Shown piece after piece: positions 44,490-54,250 of a DNA stretch of 64,000 nt (its first letter is position 1; each line of letters begins with the position of its first letter). The stretch is from Lactobacillus sp. ESL0785 (lineage in GTDB: Bacteria; Bacillota; Bacilli; Lactobacillales; Lactobacillaceae), in the NCBI RefSeq assembly GCF_029395455.1, contig NZ_CP113916.1:124001-188000 (forward strand), given 5' to 3'. Position numbers and translations under genes: made by a program. A model generated the notes under the pieces. It searched no databases and was not told the DNA's origin. It saw only the letters and a program-made list of their open reading frames with translations.

Positions 44490-44540
44490 TAAAAAAGATA
44501 AGTCTTTCTAAAGAAGCAGGAAGGATTTATCTTTTTTTAT
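44490..44540 (+). terminator. Intrinsic terminator
   Basis: AAAGATAAGTCTTTC / GAAGGATTTATCTTT imperfect stem followed by T7. Confidence 0.65.
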
Positions 44541-44619
44541 TAAATTGTTTGACAAATTAATATAAGACATATTAGTGTATTAGGTAAACAGTACAGATAA
44601 TTTTTAAAGAGGATGAATG

Positions 44620-45369
44620 ATGACTGAAATTTTACGGGTAGACCAAGCTACCAAGACTTATGGTAAACATGGTGAAAAGCAATATCAGGCTCTTAAGGGA
44701 GTTAATTTTGCAGTTGATGCTGGAGAATTTGTGGCAATTATGGGTGCTTCTGGATCTGGTAAAACGACATTGCTTAACATTTTATCAACTTTAGATAAGC
44801 CGACAACAGGACATGTTTTTATTAATCATGAAGATATTAGCACCTTGAATGCTAACCAGATGGCAGATTTTAGAAGTAAGCAAATTGGTTTTATTTTTCA
44901 AGATTTTAATTTGTTGGAGAATTTGACTAATCGGGAAAATATTGCTTTGCCGTTAACCTTGCGGGGGCAAGCACCACGTAAGATTAACCCGCTAATTGAT
45001 AAAATTGCGCAGCGTTTAGAGATTGATCAGGTTTTAGATAAATATCCGGCGCAGTTATCTGGAGGACAAAAACAACGGGTCGCTTCAGCGCGCGCATTGG
45101 TTCACGAACCAGCAATTTTACTGGCCGATGAACCCACAGGTGCCCTTGATTCTAAAAGCGCCCGTGAATTGCTTGCAACAATGGAAGACTTAAATCAAAA
45201 AGATGGTGTAACAACCTTGATGGTAACGCATGATCCGTTTTCAGCTAGTTTTGCCAACCGAATTTTGTTCATTAAAGACGGTAAAATCGGTGAGCAATTA
45301 CTTAAAGGTGAAATGTCACGTCAGGACTTTTATCATGTGCTGATTGATCATTTAGGAACTGAAGATTAA
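44620..45369 (+). CDS. ABC transporter ATP-binding protein (BceA/MacB type)
   Basis: ATG 44620 has the better spacing from AGAGG (an in-frame ATG is at 44617); 249 residues. Walker A GASGSGKTT (about 40-48), Q-loop FQDFNLLENLT, signature LSGGQKQRV and Walker B LLADEPTGALDSKS are complete. It pairs with the FtsX-like permease 10 bp downstream; such pairs remove or sense cell-wall antimicrobials such as bacitracin. No two-component genes adjoin. Candidate TTGACA at 44549. Confidence 0.93.
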   Translation: MTEILRVDQATKTYGKHGEKQYQALKGVNFAVDAGEFVAIMGASGSGKTTLLNILSTLDKPTTGHVFINHEDISTLNANQMADFRSKQIGFIFQDFNLLENLTNRENIALPLTLRGQAPRKINPLIDKIAQRLEIDQVLDKYPAQLSGGQKQRVASARALVHEPAILLADEPTGALDSKSARELLATMEDLNQKDGVTTLMVTHDPFSASFANRILFIKDGKIGEQLLKGEMSRQDFYHVLIDHLGTED

Positions 45370-45379
45370 GGAGTTAAGC

Positions 45380-47188
45380 ATGATCTGGAAATTATCTTTA
45401 ACGGGGATTAAGAGCCGGCTAAAAGATTATATGGTGTTGTTCTCGGGTTTAGTTGTTGCCAGCATGATCTTTTACATGTTTTTGACAATTGCAATAAATC
45501 CCGCTTTTTTGAGTCATAATGTTAATGCTCCCAGCAATTATTTGACCTTTATTTTTGGTTTGGGAATAGTGCTCTTGGCAATCATTACGTTAGTTTATTT
45601 GTTGTATGCGAATTCTTTTTTGTTAAAAATGCGTAAACATGACTATGGAATGTTTATGATGCTCGGAGCAAAAAGTTCACGAATTGGGCTGCTGATTTTT
45701 TGTGAAACTCTGATTACAGGGTTATTGGCTGCTATTTTAGGAATTGTGATTGGTTTTGGCTTAACAGCACTCGTTTCGCAACTAATTATTGGCAATTTAG
45801 GATTGCATATTACTCATTTTGCCGTTATTTTGCCTGCTGCGATTATTTGGACGCTGATTTTCTTTATTGCTGCCTTCTTTATTGGTGCTTTACATAATGT
45901 TCATAAACTAACACATAGCAAGATTATTGAGCTATTGCATGAAGAACAAGAGCCAGCTAAATTAGGACATCATCCACTGTGGCGTGTAATTGAGGCTGTG
46001 TTAGGGTTAATATTGCTGGGTCTGGGCTACTACGTAATGGGCTTACCTGCAACTCAAATCTTCATGACACTGCCACTTGCGTTAGTCACAATTGTTGTTG
46101 GTTCTTACTTTGTCTTTAGTGCGTTGTGTACGGGAATTATCAATTTATTACTTAAGAAGAAGGGCTTTTCTTATCGCGGTATACGGTTGTTTACCTTAGG
46201 TCAACTTAAGTTTAGACTTCATGACTATACAAGAATTTTGACAGTTGTTTCACTTTTATTTGCTTTAGCCTTAGGAGCCATTACTGTTGGTTTAAACTTT
46301 AATACACTGAAGGACCAAGCTAAGATTAGTAATTATTACGATGCGATAATTGTCAGCGATTCGCCGCAAGTTGCGCGTGAAAAGGCTAAACTAAATATAA
46401 AATATGAGCAAATCTATCATTATAAAGAAACATCTAAGGACCTTTATTTTAACCAGGCTGAATTTAAGAATAATCCGATTAAAACAATGAAATTTAAGCT
46501 CAACAAGGGTCAGCAAACATACCATCAAGTTAATTTACCAACAACACAATTGGCTAAGGCAGGAACGGATGCTAATAATACTTTTGGGGGGATGGTTCCT
46601 AACGGGATGCCGAAGATTATTCATTTAGTTTCTCCTGCAAAATGGCAGACATTAGCTGGTAAGAAAAAATTTGTAAACTTTATTAATGTTCAGAATTTTG
46701 ACCAAGATTATCCGCTGCTACTAAAAATTGAACAACAACAAGTTAAAGAAGATAAAAGTTTTGCAGATGTTTATAGTATTAGTAAGCCGTATAGTTACCA
46801 ACTGATGTTGAATATGGCAAGTGGCTTTGAATTCATGGGCTTCTTCTTGGGTATTGCCTTTTTGACAATGCTGGCTTCAACCTTAATGTTTAAAGTTTTA
46901 AGTGGAGCAGCTAGTGATAAATTACGCTACAAGATGCTCTTTAAGATTGGCGTTCGGCAAAAAGTACTACGCCATTCAATTAGCAGTGAAATTGGTGTGT
47001 TGTTCTTATTACCAGGACTTTTGGGTATAATTGATGTTTTGTTTGGCTTAAAGTTCTTCAAGGCATTATTGCCTAATCCCTATGCTAATATTTGGCTGCC
47101 GTTTACTATCTTTATTGTGTTGTACCTTTTGTATTACTGGTTGACCGTTAAATTGTATGAACGAATTGTATTGACAAAAGAATTATAA
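45380..47188 (+). CDS. FtsX-like ABC permease (BceB type)
   Basis: A 602-residue permease with about ten TM segments and one large extracellular domain between TM7 and TM8 (about 310-465), as in BceB/VraG permeases (usually 620-670 residues). It partners the ATPase at 44620; the likely role is resistance to, or detachment of, antimicrobial peptides. Substrate unknown. Confidence 0.88.
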   Translation: MIWKLSLTGIKSRLKDYMVLFSGLVVASMIFYMFLTIAINPAFLSHNVNAPSNYLTFIFGLGIVLLAIITLVYLLYANSFLLKMRKHDYGMFMMLGAKSSRIGLLIFCETLITGLLAAILGIVIGFGLTALVSQLIIGNLGLHITHFAVILPAAIIWTLIFFIAAFFIGALHNVHKLTHSKIIELLHEEQEPAKLGHHPLWRVIEAVLGLILLGLGYYVMGLPATQIFMTLPLALVTIVVGSYFVFSALCTGIINLLLKKKGFSYRGIRLFTLGQLKFRLHDYTRILTVVSLLFALALGAITVGLNFNTLKDQAKISNYYDAIIVSDSPQVAREKAKLNIKYEQIYHYKETSKDLYFNQAEFKNNPIKTMKFKLNKGQQTYHQVNLPTTQLAKAGTDANNTFGGMVPNGMPKIIHLVSPAKWQTLAGKKKFVNFINVQNFDQDYPLLLKIEQQQVKEDKSFADVYSISKPYSYQLMLNMASGFEFMGFFLGIAFLTMLASTLMFKVLSGAASDKLRYKMLFKIGVRQKVLRHSISSEIGVLFLLPGLLGIIDVLFGLKFFKALLPNPYANIWLPFTIFIVLYLLYYWLTVKLYERIVLTKEL

Positions 47189-47189
47189 A

Positions 47190-47226
47190 ATTAAAAGACT
47201 GCAAATATTTTTGCAGTCTTTTTAGT
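47190..47226. terminator. Bidirectional intrinsic terminator
   Basis: AAAAGACTGCAAA / TTTGCAGTCTTTT stem between convergent permease and birA genes. Confidence 0.85.
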
Positions 47227-47995
47227 TTGATCTAATTTTGATAACCTCACCACTGTTGATAGTTAGTGCGTGACCGTTACAGTTAAGGATAAGATTGGCT
47301 TGAGAGTCGAGCTTTAATGCGGTTCCTGTAATGACTTTCTTACCTAGTTGGACAGTTACTTGTTGGCCGAGCATTGGTAGATATTTTTGATATTCGGGTA
47401 AGAATTGGCCTTGAGCAAAATTGGGTAAAAATGTCCAAATCTGCTTAATTAGTCCAGCGACAAAATGGCAGAATTGCTCATTAGTTGGCGTAGAAGATAG
47501 TAAGTTGGTACTGCTGGCTAATTGCTGTTCGAGGTTAGGCTGGAATAGATTACAACCGATACCGATAATGACTGTTTGCGCAGCCACTTGTTCAGTTAGA
47601 ATGCCAGCAATTTTACGGCCGTACAAAAGCAAATCGTTGACCCACTTGATATCAGTGCTAATACCGAATTGCTGCCGAATAGTTTTGTGTAAACACCAAG
47701 CAATACCGGTTGTAAGCAAGCCTTGATTTTGCGAGGTTAGCTGCGGCACATGTGTAACCAGTGACAAATAAACGCCACCGGTATTAGAAATAAAGTGGCG
47801 CTGCCGTTTACCATAACCGGCGGTTTGACAATCACTGCCGACTAACAGGGACTGGGAAAGTTTAGTTTGTTGGTAAAGTTTTTGAGCAACCATATTGGTG
47901 GAACCAACTTGCTGATACCAATAAATTTTTATTGGTAAATCTACTAATAAATGCTTAATTTTTTGCTCTTTGATAATGTTAATTTTGTTATTCAT
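47222..47995 (-). CDS. birA: Biotin-[acetyl-CoA-carboxylase] ligase, monofunctional
   Basis: A 257-residue ligase without the N-terminal HTH of repressor-type BirA. VGSTNMVAQ (about residue 32) is the first substrate motif, GYGKRQRHF the biotinyl-AMP loop in place of the usual GRGRxGR, KWVNDLLLYGRKIAGILTE the central catalytic block, GIGCNL the next. It attaches biotin to Lys of AccB, encoded in the divergent fatty-acid operon. A FabT-like palindrome lies in its promoter region. Confidence 0.92.
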   Translation of the reverse strand: MNNKINIIKEQKIKHLLVDLPIKIYWYQQVGSTNMVAQKLYQQTKLSQSLLVGSDCQTAGYGKRQRHFISNTGGVYLSLVTHVPQLTSQNQGLLTTGIAWCLHKTIRQQFGISTDIKWVNDLLLYGRKIAGILTEQVAAQTVIIGIGCNLFQPNLEQQLASSTNLLSSTPTNEQFCHFVAGLIKQIWTFLPNFAQGQFLPEYQKYLPMLGQQVTVQLGKKVITGTALKLDSQANLILNCNGHALTINSGEVIKIRSN

Positions 47996-48028
47996 GATAT
48001 GTACACAGATATTTTAAAGCTAAAAAAG

Positions 48029-48044
48029 ATTTGATAATCAAAGT
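48029..48044. promoter_or_regulatory. FabT-box-like palindrome near birA
   Basis: ATTTGATAATCAAAGT (48029-48044), a TTTGAT/ATCAAA palindrome matching the FabT operator form, 34 bp before the birA start. It may let FabT influence birA; inference. Confidence 0.55.
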
Positions 48045-48101
48045 AAATTATTAAGTCCTTAAAATCATTTTAGCAAAACTACGACATTTTTGGGGATAAA
48101 T

Positions 48102-48163
48102 TTGACAATTTTATCAGATTGCAATATCATACTGCCATAAAATACTTTGATGTCTAAAGTATT
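48102..48163 (+). promoter_or_regulatory. Promoter and FabT operator of the fatty-acid operon
   Basis: TTGACA (48102-48107), exactly 17 bp, TATCAT (48125-48130). Starting 11 bp later is the palindrome AATACTTT gatgtct AAAGTATT (48141-48163), a FabT-box-like site lying over the expected start of transcription. FabT bound here would block the whole operon, including its own gene. Confidence 0.75.
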
Positions 48164-48248
48164 TTTGAAAAGCTTTATTAACTGAAAATAATTAAGTTTA
48201 GTTAGTAAAATATGTAATTTAATATTTGCTAGAAGGGGGGTGCTACAA

Positions 48249-48710
48249 GTGGAAGCAAATTTAAAAGAAATCAATGATTTACTGATGGTTGTTTATACCG
48301 ATATCATGCATGTTGAAGAGCGGGAATTACACAAAAGTGAGTTTAAAGATATTTCGATTAAAGAAGTTCATGCAATTGATGCAATGACAATGTACGATCA
48401 CAAGACGAGTTCGCAGCTGGCAAAAGAATTGATGATTACAGCTGGTACAGTTACTACCATGGTTAATAACTTGGTACGTAAAGGGTATGTTGTGAGAATA
48501 CATGGCGATGATGATCGGCGGATTGTTCGGCTAGGGTTAACTCATCGGGGGCGACTAGTTTATCGGGCTCATGATTCATTTCATCGCTATATGGTTAAAA
48601 AATTCTTGAGCGGTTTTAATGCTGCTCAAATTGCAATTATTGAACGGGCGTTGCTTAACTTGCGTGCCTTTCTTGAATTTCCATCTCAGATTGATGATAA
48701 AAAGGAGTAA
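48249..48710 (+). CDS. fabT: MarR-family repressor of fatty-acid synthesis
   Basis: GTG 48249 is 8 nt from a GGGGGG ribosome-binding site and gives 153 residues; GTG 48240 would overlap that site. A MarR winged helix (about 45-110, TSSQLAKELMITAGTVTTMVNNLVRKGYV, DDRRIVRLGLT) and position as the first gene of a fab operon identify FabT, which represses fab genes with acyl-ACP as co-repressor. Confidence 0.92.
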   Translation: MEANLKEINDLLMVVYTDIMHVEERELHKSEFKDISIKEVHAIDAMTMYDHKTSSQLAKELMITAGTVTTMVNNLVRKGYVVRIHGDDDRRIVRLGLTHRGRLVYRAHDSFHRYMVKKFLSGFNAAQIAIIERALLNLRAFLEFPSQIDDKKE

Positions 48711-48716
48711 GACTAA

Positions 48717-49682
48717 ATGGGTCTAACAATAAAACAGACCGCGCATTATGTTCCTCCTAAAGTGGTAACTAATGATGATCTAACAACGATGATGGACACT
48801 TCAGATGAGTGGATTTCTTCGCGAACTGGAATTAAACAGCGTCATATTGCCCAAGATGAACAAACCTCAACTTTGGCTATAAAAGTAGCGCAGCAATTGC
48901 TTGAGAAGGCTAATTGCCCAGCTGAAAAAATTGATTTTATTATTGTGGCTACCATGTCGCCGGATTATCTAACACCGGCGACTGCAGCAATTGTTCAGGG
49001 TAAGATTGGAGCTAAAAATGCTTTAGCTTTTGATATTAATGCTGCGTGTTCTGGCTTTATCTATGCTCTGACACTCGCTGATAAGTTGCTAGCAACTTAT
49101 CACTGCGGAATTGTGATTGGGGCAGAAGTTTTGTCTAAATTAGTTGATTGGCAGGAAAGGTCGACGGCAGTCTTATTCGGTGATGGTGCTGGTGGGGTAT
49201 TAGTTGAACAAAGTCCCCAAGCAGCCTTAATCGCTGAGGATTTAGCAGCTTATGGTCAAGATGGTGATACGTTAACGGCTGGTTATCAACCAGTTAATTC
49301 GGCGTTTAGCAATGATCAGACCGATAAGCATAAGTACTACTTTGAGATGGATGGTCGGGCGGTTTATCGTTTTGCGACTCATGAGGTGCCTGCTTCAATT
49401 GAACGGGCAATTGCTCAAACTACTTGGCAGCTTAATGATGTTGATTGGTTTATTCTGCATCAAGCTAATGGTCGAATTTTAACTTCAATTGCTCATCATC
49501 TCGGTGTTCCCGAAGAGAAGTTTTTGAGCAATGTTGCCAAGTACGGCAATACTTCAGCTGCTAGTGTGCCATTGTTACTTGATGAAGCAGTTACTACTGG
49601 GCGCATCAAGCGCGGACAAAAATTGATTTTAAGTGGTTTTGGTGGCGGCTTGACGACTGCTACCACCGCAATTGTTTTTTAA
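48717..49682 (+). CDS. fabH: 3-oxoacyl-ACP synthase III
   Basis: A 321-residue condensing enzyme that joins acetyl-CoA to malonyl-ACP to start the chain. Catalytic triad: Cys111 in NAACSGF, His248 in LHQANGR, Asn278 in [19 protein letters not shown] six bases before ATG, 6 bp after fabT. Confidence 0.97.
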   Translation: MGLTIKQTAHYVPPKVVTNDDLTTMMDTSDEWISSRTGIKQRHIAQDEQTSTLAIKVAQQLLEKANCPAEKIDFIIVATMSPDYLTPATAAIVQGKIGAKNALAFDINAACSGFIYALTLADKLLATYHCGIVIGAEVLSKLVDWQERSTAVLFGDGAGGVLVEQSPQAALIAEDLAAYGQDGDTLTAGYQPVNSAFSNDQTDKHKYYFEMDGRAVYRFATHEVPASIERAIAQTTWQLNDVDWFILHQANGRILTSIAHHLGVPEEKFLSNVAKYGNTSAASVPLLLDEAVTTGRIKRGQKLILSGFGGGLTTATTAIVF

Positions 49683-49704
49683 TGAATTAAAGGAGTTTTT
49701 TAAC

Positions 49705-49953
49705 ATGACGGACCAAGAAATTTTTAACAAAGTAAAAGAAATTATTGTAGACGAAACTGGTGAAGACGAAGAAGCTGTCACCTTAGAAGCAAACATTAAG
49801 GATGACCTAGATGCCGATAGTCTTGATATCTTTGAAGTAATTAATGAATTAGAAGATGAATTCGATATTAAAATCGAAAGTGAAGAAGGTATTGCCACTG
49901 TGCAAGATTTAGTTAACTTTGTTAAGAAGCAATTGGATGCGAAAGAAGGCTAA
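49705..49953 (+). CDS. acpP: Acyl carrier protein
   Basis: ATG 49705 after AAAGGAG gives 82 residues; an open extension upstream overlaps the end of fabH and is not needed. The acidic four-helix ACP carries [14 protein letters not shown], with Ser39 as the phosphopantetheine site. It holds the growing acyl chain. Confidence 0.97.
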   Translation: MTDQEIFNKVKEIIVDETGEDEEAVTLEANIKDDLDADSLDIFEVINELEDEFDIKIESEEGIATVQDLVNFVKKQLDAKEG

Positions 49954-49956
49954 TTT

Positions 49957-50910
49957 ATGGAATTAACTCCATTTATGAAAAGTTTGGGATTAAAGTATCC
50001 CATCTTTCAAGGCGGTATGGCCTGGGTTGCTGATGGTAAATTAGCAGCAGCTGTTTCGAATGCTGGCGGCTTAGGAATTATCGGTGCTGGTAATGCTCCT
50101 GGTAGTGTCGTTGAAGCAGAAATTAAGACAGCTAAAAGTTTAACTGACCGACCATTTGGCGTTAATGTGATGTTGCTTTCACCTTACGCTGAAGAGGTAG
50201 TTAAGGTGATTTTAGCTCATCAAGATAGTGTTGCTGTTGTAACCACAGGTGCTGGGAATCCTGGTAAATATGTTGCGGACTTTAAGGCTGCGGGCATTAA
50301 GGTAATTCCAGTTGTTGGTTCAGTAGCATTAGCACGAATGATGGAACGTGTTGGTGCTGATGCGGTAGTTGCTGAAGGTATGGAATCCGGCGGTCATATC
50401 GGTAAGTTAACCACGATGGCCTTAGTACCACAGGTTGTCGATGCTGTGAATATTCCAGTGATTGCCGCTGGCGGGATTGGCGATGGCCGCGGCATGGCTG
50501 CTGCCTTCATGCTTGGTGCTCAAGGTGTGCAGATGGGTACACGGTTCTTGGTCGCTACTGAATCTAAAGTCCACCCTAATTATAAGAAGGCCGTTTTGAA
50601 GGCTAAGGATGCCAGCACGATGGTGACTGGCGACTTTGCAGGACATCCGTCACGGGTCTTGAAGAATAAGATGGCGAAAAAGTACATTAAGATTGAAAAA
50701 GCTGAGGCACTTAAGGACAAACCAGATTTTGCGGAATTAGAAGAATTGGGCAGCGGTAGTTTACGCCGTGCTGTAATTGATGGCGATTCTGATACAGGTT
50801 CGTTCATGGCTGGTGAAATCGCTGGAATGGTTGAAAAAGAAGAATCAGCAGCTGACATTCTGAATGATGTTTACACGCAAGCTGATAAGTTATTAAGTGG
50901 CAAGAACTAA
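49957..50910 (+). CDS. fabK: Enoyl-ACP reductase II (FMN)
   Basis: A 317-residue TIM-barrel flavoprotein of the nitronate monooxygenase/FabK family. IFQGGMAWVADGKLAAAVS, ESGGHIG (FMN phosphate site) and VIAAGGIGDGRGMAAAFMLGAQGVQMGTRF are characteristic. It does the last reduction of each cycle in place of FabI; no fabI is in the cluster. Follows acpP by 3 bp. Confidence 0.95.
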   Translation: MELTPFMKSLGLKYPIFQGGMAWVADGKLAAAVSNAGGLGIIGAGNAPGSVVEAEIKTAKSLTDRPFGVNVMLLSPYAEEVVKVILAHQDSVAVVTTGAGNPGKYVADFKAAGIKVIPVVGSVALARMMERVGADAVVAEGMESGGHIGKLTTMALVPQVVDAVNIPVIAAGGIGDGRGMAAAFMLGAQGVQMGTRFLVATESKVHPNYKKAVLKAKDASTMVTGDFAGHPSRVLKNKMAKKYIKIEKAEALKDKPDFAELEELGSGSLRRAVIDGDSDTGSFMAGEIAGMVEKEESAADILNDVYTQADKLLSGKN

Positions 50911-50912
50911 CG

Positions 50913-51839
50913 ATGATTGGCTTATTATTTAGTGGTCAAGGTGCCCAAAAAACAGGCTTGACGCAAGACCTTTACGAGACAATTCCAACCTATCGCAAGG
51001 TAATCGACCAAGCTACGACGATTTTGGACTTTGACTTACCTAGTTTATTGTTTGATGATGCGCAAGCTTCTAAACTTGCCTCAACGCGCTATTGTCAGCC
51101 GGCAATTTTAGCCATCAGTTATGGGTTATACCAGCTAATTGAAGCTAATTTACCGGAAGCCAAATTCGGGATTGGTCTGAGTTTAGGTGAATACAGTGCT
51201 TTAGCTGCTAGTGGCCACATTGATTTTGCGACTGCTCTGCGGCTAATTAAACGTCGCGGTGAGTTGATGCAGCAGGCTAGTGACAATACACCAAGCAAGA
51301 TGGCAGCTGTGATGAAGGCTGATCTGGTCGATGTTCAAGCTGCCTGTAAAGAAGCGACAAGTTTGGGGGCTGTTGGTATTGCCAACGTTAATACTCCCCA
51401 GCAGATTGTTATTGGTGGTGCAACTGCTGCTGTTGATCAGGTTACTAGTGAACTAACAGCTGCTGGCAAACGGGTTGTCCCGCTGAAGGTTAGCGGCGCT
51501 TTTCATACGCCAGTGATGGCACCAATTCAAGCTGATTTAAACGCGGAATTGCGCACGGTTGACTGGCAAACGGGGACTTTTCCTGTTTACAGTACCACCA
51601 CGCAGATGGCATTTTCACCAGAAAATCTGACTGCTAATTTAACGCAGCAGCTCATCTCAACTACCTACTTTGCTAAGACATTGTCTGAACATAAGGCTGA
51701 TCTGACTGCGGTTATTGAAGTCGGACCTGGTAGAACGCTCATTTCGTTTGCGCGCAAACTTGACCGCAAATTGCCAACTTATCGCTTGGATAGCAGCGTA
51801 GAACTGCAAAAGACCATTGCGGCATTGGAGGCACATTAA
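50913..51839 (+). CDS. fabD: Malonyl-CoA-ACP transacylase
   Basis: A 308-residue acyltransferase that loads malonyl groups on ACP. LFSGQGAQ at the start, nucleophile Ser90 in GLSLGEYSA, and the His in SGAFHTPVM are in place. Overlaps fabG by 1 nt. Confidence 0.96.
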   Translation: MIGLLFSGQGAQKTGLTQDLYETIPTYRKVIDQATTILDFDLPSLLFDDAQASKLASTRYCQPAILAISYGLYQLIEANLPEAKFGIGLSLGEYSALAASGHIDFATALRLIKRRGELMQQASDNTPSKMAAVMKADLVDVQAACKEATSLGAVGIANVNTPQQIVIGGATAAVDQVTSELTAAGKRVVPLKVSGAFHTPVMAPIQADLNAELRTVDWQTGTFPVYSTTTQMAFSPENLTANLTQQLISTTYFAKTLSEHKADLTAVIEVGPGRTLISFARKLDRKLPTYRLDSSVELQKTIAALEAH

Positions 51840-52573
51840 TGGATTTAAAAGATAAAGTAGTCCTAGTTACTGGTAGTTCACGTGGCATTGGCTTAGCGAT
51901 TGCGAAGGCTTTTGCTCAACGCGGCGCAAAAATTGTTTTAAACGCCCGCAAACCAATTGCACCAGAAGTACTAGCTGAATTTGAACAGTTTGCGACATCT
52001 GTAATTGATATTAGCTCGGATGTTACAAAACCTGAGTCAGTTAAAAAAATGATTGAACAGATTATGACTCATTTTGGTCAATTAGATGTGGTGGTTAATA
52101 ATGCCGGTATCAATAAAGATGGGCTGCTTAACCGTATGTCTGAAGATGATTTTAATGCGGTCTTGCAGACTAACTTGGTAGGAACATTTAACGTAATTAG
52201 ACAAGCTTTGCGGCCAATGTATAAACAACGTTCAGGTTGTTTTATTAATATGGCTAGTGTTGTGGGCTTAACCGGTAATATTGGCCAAGCTAATTATGCG
52301 GCCAGCAAGGCAGGCGTAATTGGTCTAACTAAGTCGGTTGCTAAAGAAGCAGCTTTGCGTAATTTGCGTTGTAATGCGATTGCGCCGGGCATGATTGTTA
52401 CGCAGATGACGGAAGCTTTGAGTGAGAAGCGGCAAGCAGAGATTGCTAAGCAAATTCCTTTAAAGCGTTTTGGTCAGATTAAAGAAGTTGCCCAAACTGC
52501 AGTCTTTTTAGCACAAAATGATTACATTACGGGTCAAGTTATCACTGTTGATGGCGGCCTGACGATGCAGTAA
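51839..52573 (+). CDS. fabG: 3-oxoacyl-ACP reductase
   Basis: A 244-residue SDR. TGSSRGIGLAIA binds NADPH, NNAGI, then the catalytic NMASVVG Ser and Tyr153-x3-Lys157 in NYAASKAG. It reduces the 3-keto group to hydroxy. 12 bp before fabF. Confidence 0.96.
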   Translation: MDLKDKVVLVTGSSRGIGLAIAKAFAQRGAKIVLNARKPIAPEVLAEFEQFATSVIDISSDVTKPESVKKMIEQIMTHFGQLDVVVNNAGINKDGLLNRMSEDDFNAVLQTNLVGTFNVIRQALRPMYKQRSGCFINMASVVGLTGNIGQANYAASKAGVIGLTKSVAKEAALRNLRCNAIAPGMIVTQMTEALSEKRQAEIAKQIPLKRFGQIKEVAQTAVFLAQNDYITGQVITVDGGLTMQ

Positions 52574-52585
52574 GGAGAAGGGTTA

Positions 52586-53818
52586 ATGACAAGAGTTGTA
52601 ATTACAGGGATGGGCGCATTAACACCCATTGGTAATGATGTAGCCAGCTTTGAAGCCAGTATTAATGCACAAAAAGTTGGCTTTAAGCCAATTACATATT
52701 TTGATGCTTCCGAAACTGGTGTTACTTTAGCTGGTCAATTAGATGACTTTGATCCGCTGGTTCATTTGAAGAAAAAAGATACTAAGAGAATGGACTTATT
52801 TACGCAATATGCTGTTTATGCGACGGATGAAGCAATGGAGCAGTCGGGGATTAATGCAGAGAACACGGACAGTAATCGTTTTGGCGTTATTTGGGGCTCA
52901 GGTATTGGTGGCTTGACCACCATTGAGCAACAGACGATTAAGATGCATGACAAAGGTATAGATCGTTTGTCACCAATGTTTATTCCGGTATCAATTGCTA
53001 ATATGGCCGCTGGCAATTTGTCAATTCGTTATGGTGCTCAAGCAATCAGTACGACAATTGTGACGGCTTGTGCTTCTGGAACCAATGCAATTGGTGAAGC
53101 TTACCGCCAAATTAAGGAAGGTCGTTGCGATGTAATGATTACCGGAGGTTCAGAAGCTGCAATTAATGCTGACGGGATCGGCGGCTTTGCAGCTCTGTCA
53201 ACCTTGTCCAAAGAAACGGATCCAGCCAAGGCAAGCTTGCCGTTTGATGCGCACCGTTCCGGCTTTGTGATGGGTGAAGGTGCAGGTACGCTTGTTCTTG
53301 AGTCATTAGAGCATGCACAAGAACGTGGCGCGCAGATTTTAGGAGAAGTGGTTGGCTATGGAACCTCATCGGATGCCTATCATATCACTTCGCCGGATCC
53401 AGCTGGCACGCAGGCAGCACGGGCAATGGAGTTGGCAATTGCCGAAGCTGGCATTACGCCAGATGAAGTTGGCTATGTCAATGCACATGGGACAGCTACC
53501 CAAGGTAATGATTCTGCTGAAGCCAAAGCAATTAATCAAGTCTTCGGCGTTGATAGTTCGGTGCTGGTTTCGAGTACTAAGAGTATGACTGGACATTTAT
53601 TAGGTGCTGCTGGTGCAATTGAGGCAATTGCTAGTGTAGCGGCAATGAATTCGGGTCAGTTGCCAGTTAACGTTGGGCTGACTGAGCAAGCTCCAGAATG
53701 TCCAGTGCAGTTAGTTACAACAGAAAATCGCAACTGCCAAGTTGATTACACAATTAGTAATTCGTTTGGCTTTGGCGGTCACAATGCGGTTTTAGCTTTA
53801 AAAAGGTGGGTTAATTAG
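52586..53818 (+). CDS. fabF: 3-oxoacyl-ACP synthase II
   Basis: A 410-residue elongating condensing enzyme. Active Cys in TACASGTNAIG (about 162), His in NAHGTATQGND (about 302) and His in KSMTGHLLGAAG (about 338). RBS AAGGAGAAGGG. Ends immediately before accB (no gap). Confidence 0.97.
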   Translation: MTRVVITGMGALTPIGNDVASFEASINAQKVGFKPITYFDASETGVTLAGQLDDFDPLVHLKKKDTKRMDLFTQYAVYATDEAMEQSGINAENTDSNRFGVIWGSGIGGLTTIEQQTIKMHDKGIDRLSPMFIPVSIANMAAGNLSIRYGAQAISTTIVTACASGTNAIGEAYRQIKEGRCDVMITGGSEAAINADGIGGFAALSTLSKETDPAKASLPFDAHRSGFVMGEGAGTLVLESLEHAQERGAQILGEVVGYGTSSDAYHITSPDPAGTQAARAMELAIAEAGITPDEVGYVNAHGTATQGNDSAEAKAINQVFGVDSSVLVSSTKSMTGHLLGAAGAIEAIASVAAMNSGQLPVNVGLTEQAPECPVQLVTTENRNCQVDYTISNSFGFGGHNAVLALKRWVN

Positions 53819-54238
53819 ATGACTTTTGAAGAAATCCAAAAATTAATAAAACAGGTTAATCAAAGTAACATCACCAAGTTAAACTTGGATTTTGACGGTG
53901 GGCATATTGATATTGATAAAAAACAGGCAGCCGTTGCTGCTGCACCTAGTGGCAATGTTGCTGTTGCTGCTAAACCAGCGGCTCCAGCAGATGCAGTACT
54001 GCCACAAATTAAGTCGCCGTTAGTGGGAATTGTTTATTTACAGGCTAATCCTGACCAGCCGCAGTATAAAAAAGTTGGCGATCATGTTGAAAAAGGCGAT
54101 GTTGTCTGTGTAATCGAAGCCATGAAGATGATGACGGAAGTTAAAAGTGACATTAGTGGCACGATCAGTGAAATTTTGGTTGCTAATGAAGAAGTGGTTG
54201 AGTATGACCAGCCGTTATTTACGGTAACGCCGGAATAG
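53819..54238 (+). CDS. accB: Biotin carboxyl carrier protein of acetyl-CoA carboxylase
   Basis: A 139-residue protein: N-terminal helix region, an Ala/Pro-rich linker (about 40-62), and the biotinyl domain with EAMKMMTEV, biotin on Lys103. It carries CO2 between AccC and AccDA; substrate of the BirA encoded upstream. Confidence 0.96.
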   Translation: MTFEEIQKLIKQVNQSNITKLNLDFDGGHIDIDKKQAAVAAAPSGNVAVAAKPAAPADAVLPQIKSPLVGIVYLQANPDQPQYKKVGDHVEKGDVVCVIEAMKMMTEVKSDISGTISEILVANEEVVEYDQPLFTVTPE

Positions 54239-54250
54239 AGGGTGATGAAC

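Noticed and set aside
49672..49704. Upstream extension of the acyl carrier protein
   Set aside because: It lies over the fabH end; ATG 49705 has the AAAGGAG site and gives normal ACP length.
53163..53596. Antisense and alternate-phase frames inside fabF
   Set aside because: Typical shadows in a GC-richer core gene; no ribosome-binding sites.
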